From Fumia sp045121595 (GTDB lineage: Bacteria > Bacillota > Clostridia > Oscillospirales > Ruminococcaceae), in the NCBI GenBank assembly GCA_045121595.1, contig JBGVGI010000101.1, positions 42,538 through 106,537 on the forward strand: DNA of 64,000 nt, in the 5' to 3' direction. A program made the position numbers and the translations under genes. Below, piece by piece: positions 60,338 to 64,000 of this stretch; the stretch's first letter is position 1; each line of letters opens with the position of its first letter. The notes below the pieces were generated by a model. It did not search any database and was not told the origin of the DNA. It saw only the letters and a list, made by a program, of their open reading frames with translations.

Positions 60338-60375
60338 GGATACTTAGCTATGTAACAGAGCCATTTCTTGAACAT
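60334..60375 (-). CDS. 13-residue leader peptide upstream of the sigma-like gene
   Basis: ATG at 60375 to TAA at 60334 encodes MFKKWLCYIAKYP. It begins directly after the T-run of a terminator and ends inside the hairpin that covers the ribosome site of the sigma-like gene. It has no strong Shine-Dalgarno, only the purine-rich 3-prime arm AGAAAGGA of the terminator stem, 6-10 bases upstream. The arrangement resembles erm-type leader peptides (inference). Confidence 0.5.
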   Translation of the reverse strand: MFKKWLCYIAKYP

Positions 60376-60408
60376 AAAAAATCCTTTCTGCTTTTAGGCA
60401 GAAAGGAT
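60376..60408 (-). terminator. Promoter-proximal terminator 2 in the sigma-like gene leader
   Basis: Perfect 11-bp stem (60398-60408 with 60381-60391), loop TTTTAG on the plus strand, followed on the minus strand by six T residues and the leader ATG. Its central sequence is the exact complement of that of terminator 1 (see 60417-60463). Confidence 0.85.
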
Positions 60409-60416
60409 GCTTAAAT

Positions 60417-60463
60417 AGAAAAAGAGCATAACAATACAGCCTAAAAGCTGTTTGTCATGCTCT
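60417..60463 (-). terminator. Terminator 1 in the sigma-like gene leader
   Basis: Stem AGAGCAT...ACAGC / GCTGT...ATGCTCT (60457-60463 with 60423-60429 outermost), followed on the minus strand by TTTTT. Its core 60439-60448 is a perfect 10-base complement of 60390-60399 in terminator 2, so the two hairpins can be replaced by one alternative pairing. Further upstream 60464-60572 contains a small CACCT/AGGTG hairpin (about 60484-60497) and no ORF. Confidence 0.8.
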
Positions 60464-60572
60464 AACTCGAAAGTCCTCGTTCTCACCTTGTTAGGTGGAT
60501 GCAGGCTCTTTTCCGGCTTCTATACTGATAATACTCAGTTTGTCCGGCGGTTGAACTATGTACGAAACATAA

Positions 60573-60794
60573 TCAATTTTCTTTAGATAGATGTATTATA
60601 AATTTTTGTGAGCATTTCGGACACTTGAGTATTATACTACTGCTTGTCCGTTCAGAGTGACCGGACTTCAAAGCGATCACCGTCGCTTTTTCGCCAATGG
60701 GTTTGTCACAGAGCCTTCCTCGTTTGCAAGAAGGACACCTGACATAGTCACTCTTGATATTGCTTTTTTCGTAGACTTGTTCAATGAACAACAT
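60573..60794 (-). CDS. 73-residue zinc-ribbon protein of the mobile element
   Basis: From the ATG at 60794 (AAAGGAAG upstream). Two cysteine pairs, RCPSCKRGRLC and LKCPKCSQKF, flank a basic middle part with GHSERTSSS. It looks like the short zinc-ribbon or Cys-rich KTR-type proteins that occur beside regulators in Tn916-like elements, though it is not a clear member. Transcribed in the same direction as the sigma-like gene, with the structured leader between them. Function unknown. Confidence 0.75.
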   Translation of the reverse strand: MLFIEQVYEKSNIKSDYVRCPSCKRGRLCDKPIGEKATVIALKSGHSERTSSSIILKCPKCSQKFIIHLSKEN

Positions 60795-61044
60795 TCCGAT
60801 CACTTCCTTTATATTGAGATATGAGGATATTTTTTCGACCAATGCTGATAAATCCTCCCTTGTTTTTCATATTGACATAGCCTAAAAAACCTTAGTTTTG
60901 ATAAGAAGTCAGTAATAGCATTATATTTCGAGCCTATCCTCACTATCATTATACATAAATGATTGGTAGAAATTTGTTGAGTTGTGTAACCGAAAGTGAC
61001 ATTTTTTTCGATTTTTATCTGATATAATGAGGCGGCTCCTTTTT

Positions 61045-61066
61045 GTGTTCAGTAAAAACTGAACAC
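61045..61066. promoter_or_regulatory. Perfect 9-bp inverted repeat operator (copy 1)
   Basis: GTGTTCAGT-AAAA-ACTGAACAC. Almost the same palindrome occurs at 62121-62142 before the XRE-ImmA genes. A TATAAT (61023-61028, plus strand) lies nearby. The surrounding 301-base gap (60795-61095) holds no ORF that I can support. Confidence 0.7.
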
Positions 61067-61077
61067 TATGGGCAAAA

Positions 61078-61097
61078 AAAGCCGTTTTACCGGCTTT
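61078..61097 (-). terminator. Terminator of the XRE-ImmA operon
   Basis: Stem AAAGCCG / CGGCTTT with a six-base loop, followed on the minus strand by TTTTTTTG, overlapping the ImmA stop codon. Confidence 0.8.
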
Positions 61098-61707
61098 AGA
61101 TCAAGTGATGCTCTTTCAATCGAATTTCCATCGCTTGTTTTGATACACCGAATTGGTTGGCTAACTTCAAAACTCGATCATCACCTGATGTTCGATAAAA
61201 CGCTTTTTTTACTTGGCAGATAGGAAGCAGCAACGCACTTCCAAGCATATCTGCTTGTCTTTCAATGTACTTGTCTGCATCGGAACTCTTGGAAATGCTT
61301 TTTAACATAGCAGCCATATCTCCCGTGCCTGAGTACAGTTCTTGATGTATCAGCCAATGTGCAAGCTCGTGAGCTGCGGTGAAACGTAATCGCCCTTGAG
61401 TTCTACATCTGAGCAGGCTTGCATCAAGAATTATAGTACCTCTCTCAACAAAAATGAGTTCGTACTGTTTGGCTTCCATATTGTAAATAGGAATGTAGTC
61501 ATCATCAAAAACGGTTTCTCCAAGTATACGACCGTTCTTACGAATGTATTGATATTCAAGTGTCAGACCAAGACTTTCAATTATGTCCTCGATGGGAACA
61601 CTCTTTGCTTCATAACCGAGAATCAGGCTTGAGTCATATTTCTTTAGGGTATTGCGAGCAATGGCTTCAAGCAATTCCGGTCGAAGGTATTTGATTTCTG
61701 TCATCAT
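61096..61707 (-). CDS. ImmA/IrrE family metallopeptidase
   Basis: 203-residue zinc peptidase with the HExxH motif H113-E-L-A-H117 in FTAAHELAHWLIHQ and a downstream RQADMLGSALLLP glutamate/aspartate region typical of the family. In ICEBs1 and related elements ImmA cleaves the partner repressor ImmR after DNA damage or cell-cell signalling, inducing transfer. It overlaps the XRE gene by four bases (ATGA). The C-terminal part ends with a small helix-turn-helix-like segment (FGVSKQAMEIRLKE). Confidence 0.92.
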   Translation of the reverse strand: MMTEIKYLRPELLEAIARNTLKKYDSSLILGYEAKSVPIEDIIESLGLTLEYQYIRKNGRILGETVFDDDYIPIYNMEAKQYELIFVERGTIILDASLLRCRTQGRLRFTAAHELAHWLIHQELYSGTGDMAAMLKSISKSSDADKYIERQADMLGSALLLPICQVKKAFYRTSGDDRVLKLANQFGVSKQAMEIRLKEHHLI

Positions 61708-62099
61708 TTGCCCTCCTGAATTTTCCTCCTACGCTCCTCCAAACGAGCAATAAATTCTTGCCATTCCTCATCGGTGGCATCCACATCTTTTGCCGTTCTT
61801 AGAGCAACACGGACAATATCTCTGTCCATAATGTACTCCGGTAGATCTTGAGAAATGGTCGGATTGCTTTTTGCTTTGGCAGCAAGGTCATAAAGTTCTG
61901 CCGTTTCCGTATCATTTAACATAAGCAACCTTGCCATATTGGAAATAATATCGTCTTTCGGGGCGGGATTACGATCCTTTTCAATATTGCAGAGGTAAAC
62001 CGGAGATATATCAAGCAACTCGGCAAATTTACGCAGTGAGATTTGCTTTGCCAAGCGTTTGTCCTTTATATAGGTTCCAAAAGTATGGTTTATGTTCAT
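61704..62099 (-). CDS. XRE family repressor, ImmR-like
   Basis: 131 residues from the ATG at 62099 (GAAAGGAG upstream). Residues about 8-65 are a Cro/CI helix-turn-helix (TYIKDKRLAKQISLRKFAELL, SPVYLCNIEKDRN); the C-terminal half is helical and charged. Translationally coupled to ImmA. The palindromes at 62121-62142 and 61045-61066 are its probable operators. By analogy with ImmR-ImmA it keeps the element quiet until it is cleaved (inference). Confidence 0.9.
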   Translation of the reverse strand: MNINHTFGTYIKDKRLAKQISLRKFAELLDISPVYLCNIEKDRNPAPKDDIISNMARLLMLNDTETAELYDLAAKAKSNPTISQDLPEYIMDRDIVRVALRTAKDVDATDEEWQEFIARLEERRRKIQEGK

Positions 62100-62120
62100 A
62101 GAGATGCTCCTTTCTATGAT

Positions 62121-62142
62121 GTGTTCAATCAAAACTGAACAT
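62121..62142. promoter_or_regulatory. Operator palindrome (copy 2) upstream of XRE-ImmA
   Basis: GTGTTCAATCAAAACTGAAC followed by AT; the arms TGTTCA/TGAACA match copy 1 at 61045. It lies between the -10 (62157-62152) and the ribosome site, fitting autorepression. Confidence 0.7.
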
Positions 62143-62151
62143 CGTAGGTAT

Positions 62152-62172
62152 ATTATAATCGAACGCTTGTTC
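62152..62172 (-). promoter_or_regulatory. XRE-ImmA promoter with a LexA-like palindrome
   Basis: TATAAT on the minus strand (62157-62152), with CGAAC-GCTT-GTTCT (62160-62173) directly upstream where the spacer would be. The core GAAC-N4-GTTC (62161-62172) is a full match to the Gram-positive LexA core. No convincing -35 is seen. Confidence 0.5.
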
Positions 62173-62197
62173 TGATGCAATAGGTTTTAAGAAAACA

Positions 62198-62232
62198 AAA
62201 ATGAGATGACGGTTTTTGCCATCATCTCATTT
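62198..62232 (-). terminator. Terminator of the ABC-F gene
   Basis: Stem AATGAGATGA / TCATCTCATT with one mismatch pair near the loop, followed on the minus strand by a mixed T-run. About 100 bases after the ABC-F stop codon. Confidence 0.7.
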
Positions 62233-62336
62233 CTTTCATATCTTTTTTATGAGGTTGGAAAATGTAAGCTATCTTTTCGACAAATTGGAATTTGAGTCTC
62301 TGTAAAACTGGAATTAACTCATACAATTATTTTAAT

Positions 62337-63797
62337 TTAGATATTCACAATATTACTTGCCACAGTATCTCGAAAAACATTGTCATGTTCTACCAGAAGC
62401 ATGGTCGGGGCAAACTCCGTTATGAGCTGTTCAATCTGCATACGTGAGTACACATCAATAAAGTTGAGCGGTTCATCCCATACATATAAGTGTGCCTTTT
62501 CACAAAGGCTTTTCGCAATTAGGACTTTCTTCTTTTGCCCGCCAGAAAAGTCTTTAATATCCTTTTCAAACTGTACACGCTCAAAGTCCATTTTCCTAAG
62601 AATTGCCTTGAACAGACTTTCATCAAGGTTGTTTTCTTCTGCAAACTCGGAAAGGGTTCCACATAAATACGATGTATCCTGTGGCACATAAGAAATTACA
62701 AGCCCAGAGCCAAGTGTTACTGTACCCGTATAATCTATGGACTGCCCGACTACCAACTTTAACAGGCTACTTTTGCCACTGCCGTTCTTCCCGTCAAGCA
62801 CAATGCGTTCTCCCTGTCTTATTTCAAACGAAACGGGTTCACAAACTGAAATGCCATCATAACAAACTACTACATTCGATAATGATGCAATCAAATCTGT
62901 ATGGTAATTAAGCGGTTGTATCTTGAGGGCTTCTGCGGTTTCCACATTTTTCAGCAATGCTGATTTTTGTTCGATTGCCTGTTGTTGTCTCGCTTCTATA
63001 GATTTTGAACGCTTCATCATTTTGGCGGCTTTATGACCGACATAACCTTTATCTGCTGCCCCAATTTTGGAAGCTTCTACACGTTCAGACCATACTGCAG
63101 CGCGTTTTGCCGACTGCTGTAATCGTCTGATGTCCTTTTGCAAACGTTCGTTCTGAGCCAGTTCAAATTCTTGCTGTCGCTCAAAATTTGACATCCATGA
63201 TGAAAAGTTTCCTCTTTGCACTTCGATATTCGCTCGGTTAATCGATAGAATATAGTCAACACAATCGTCAAGAAAGCGACGATCGTGAGAAACTAAGATG
63301 AATCCCTTTTTCTTTTTCAGATATGTCGCCACACTTTTTCTCGCTTTGGCATCCAAATGGTTGGTAGGTTCATCAATCAATAGGAAATGCCCTTCATTAA
63401 GAAAAAGAGCGGCAAGCAAAACCTTTGTCTGCTCTCCGTTGGAAAGTGTTTCAAAAGGTCGCCAAAGCACATCGACATCAACATCAAGATAAGAAAGTTC
63501 TCGCATAAGTTCCCATTCTTCCACAAGTGGGCAAACCTCCTGCAATATATCCTCTGTAATACGATTCTTATCTGAAACGGGATAAGGAAAATAATCAAAC
63601 TGTACGGATGATAAGATTTTTCCACTATACTCATATTTCCCAAGCAGAAGATTCAGAAAGGTTGTTTTACCTCGTCCGTTTCTACCCACAAAACCAAGCT
63701 TCCAATCGGTATCAACCTGAAAACTGACATTTTCAAAAACATTATCATAACCTGTCGGATATGAAAACGTAAGGTTTTCAATTTTAATTATTGACAT
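62337..63797 (-). CDS. ABC-F ribosomal protection protein, Lsa/CplR type
   Basis: 486 residues with two ABC ATPase domains and no membrane segments, hence an ABC-F translation factor. Walker A GRNGRGKTT (about 38-46) and GKNGSGKSS (about 333-341), signatures LSNGEQTK and FSGGQKKK, and DEPTNHLD and DEPLNFID Walker B. The inter-domain linker (about 195-285) is basic and rich in Arg/Lys/Gln. The start NWKLG-like TDWKLGFVGRNGRGKTT and ending resemble Lsa-family proteins, which displace lincosamides, pleuromutilins and streptogramin A from the ribosome. Resistance by this gene is inferred. A leader peptide and hairpins precede it. Confidence 0.9.
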   Translation of the reverse strand: MSIIKIENLTFSYPTGYDNVFENVSFQVDTDWKLGFVGRNGRGKTTFLNLLLGKYEYSGKILSSVQFDYFPYPVSDKNRITEDILQEVCPLVEEWELMRELSYLDVDVDVLWRPFETLSNGEQTKVLLAALFLNEGHFLLIDEPTNHLDAKARKSVATYLKKKKGFILVSHDRRFLDDCVDYILSINRANIEVQRGNFSSWMSNFERQQEFELAQNERLQKDIRRLQQSAKRAAVWSERVEASKIGAADKGYVGHKAAKMMKRSKSIEARQQQAIEQKSALLKNVETAEALKIQPLNYHTDLIASLSNVVVCYDGISVCEPVSFEIRQGERIVLDGKNGSGKSSLLKLVVGQSIDYTGTVTLGSGLVISYVPQDTSYLCGTLSEFAEENNLDESLFKAILRKMDFERVQFEKDIKDFSGGQKKKVLIAKSLCEKAHLYVWDEPLNFIDVYSRMQIEQLITEFAPTMLLVEHDNVFRDTVASNIVNI

Positions 63798-63833
63798 AAA
63801 TATTATCCTCCTTTGCGTGTCATACGATACAAA

Positions 63834-63884
63834 GTCGGTTCGGTGAATGTTTACTATGTATAGATTTCACCAAAAGAAACCGAC
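63834..63884 (-). promoter_or_regulatory. Attenuator-like hairpin in the ABC-F leader
   Basis: Outer stem GTCGGTT/AACCGAC (63884-63878 with 63840-63834) and inner stem GGTGAA/TTCACC (63871-63866 with 63847-63842). It covers the last third of the leader ORF and ends 30 bases before the ABC-F ribosome site. Confidence 0.65.
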
Positions 63885-63931
63885 ACTGTACGGAGTGAAT
63901 CATGTGTAACTATCTGTTCTGCACTATTCAT
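63854..63931 (-). CDS. 25-residue leader peptide of the ABC-F gene
   Basis: ATG at 63931 with AGAGGTG seven bases upstream, ending in a double stop (TAG TAA). The peptide begins MNSAEQIVTHDSLRT and ends SFGEIYT. Its ribosome site is itself in a hairpin (CTGCAC/GTGCAG, 63919-63924 with 63961-63966, with inner AAAGC/GCTTT). Short leader ORFs with mutually exclusive hairpins are the usual control of antibiotic-inducible ABC-F genes, so this is the likely sensor. Confidence 0.65.
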   Translation of the reverse strand: MNSAEQIVTHDSLRTVSVSFGEIYT

Positions 63932-64000
63932 AAAGCACCTCTTACACAAGGGAGGCTTTGGTGCAGTGTGTAACTGTTAGACAAATTCTAATTTATCTAC

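Larger units (their letters stand above)
56935..64000. mobile_element. End of an integrative (probably conjugative) element with a large serine recombinase
   Basis: From about 56.9 kb to the right edge the genes are typical mobile-element cargo, nearly all on the minus strand: serine recombinase, small accessory ORFs, MazF-like toxin, sigma-like regulator, XRE-ImmA pair and an antibiotic-resistance ABC-F. The recombinase sits at the left end with its C-terminus pointing outward, as in Tn4451/Tn5397-type elements. The exact left junction is somewhere between 56873 and 56991; the right end and any conjugation genes lie outside the window. Confidence 0.75.

Overview
The window is a low-GC chromosomal segment of an anaerobic, endospore-forming member of the Firmicutes (class Clostridia, probably a gut or fermentative Oscillospirales-type organism). 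The sequence basis is spoIIR and a SpoIID-domain protein, a 2[4Fe-4S] ferredoxin, a glycyl-radical enzyme, a desulfoferrodoxin-like domain, AddAB in place of RecBCD, strong AGGAGG ribosome sites and many intrinsic terminators. No tRNA, rRNA or CRISPR array was seen.

0-25.6 kb is mostly housekeeping. pgk(partial)-tpiA-gpmI form a glycolytic operon ending in a strong terminator. The remaining genes lie on the minus strand: a ferredoxin; a ricT-holB-darA block that keeps the Bacillus yaaT/holB/yaaQ order with a yaaO-like decarboxylase beside it; CorA; two exopolysaccharide-type glycosyl enzymes; addB-addA; ispE and spoIIR; an Lrp/aminotransferase pair; and uvrB-uvrA.

25.6-56.9 kb mixes sugar catabolism, envelope and repair genes. 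Three AraC-type regulators each sit divergent to a small catabolic operon. The first holds a hexulose-phosphate epimerase, a SIS isomerase, a PfkB kinase and a GH32/43-like hydrolase. The second holds two sugar isomerase-like TIM barrels around a Gfo/Idh/MocA oxidoreductase. The third holds a Gfo/Idh/MocA oxidoreductase and a glycyl-radical enzyme. No sugar transporter and no glycyl-radical activase is present beside them. Between them lie a frameshifted GH2 beta-mannosidase, an ECF S-component with radC, a cysteine desulfurase-thiI pair with a SpoIID-like protein, a choline-binding/BspA-type surface protein facing a small XRE regulator across a perfect consensus promoter, pcrA, a VanY-like peptidase, a short island of four unknown genes (48.3-50.2 kb) and an XRE regulator fused to a complete desulfoferrodoxin module.

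56.9-64.0 kb is one end of an integrative mobile element that runs off the right edge. It has a large serine recombinase, a MazF/PemK-like toxin, a sigma-70-like regulator under an elaborate RNA leader, an XRE-ImmA pair with repeated operators, and an Lsa/CplR-type ABC-F antibiotic-resistance protein behind a leader peptide. The most interesting new material is regulatory: the leader of the sigma-like gene (13-codon ORF, sequestered ribosome site, tandem terminators with mutually complementary loops), the ABC-F leader, a possible LexA-controlled small ORF at 48.2-48.3 kb, and the XRE-desulfoferrodoxin fusion.
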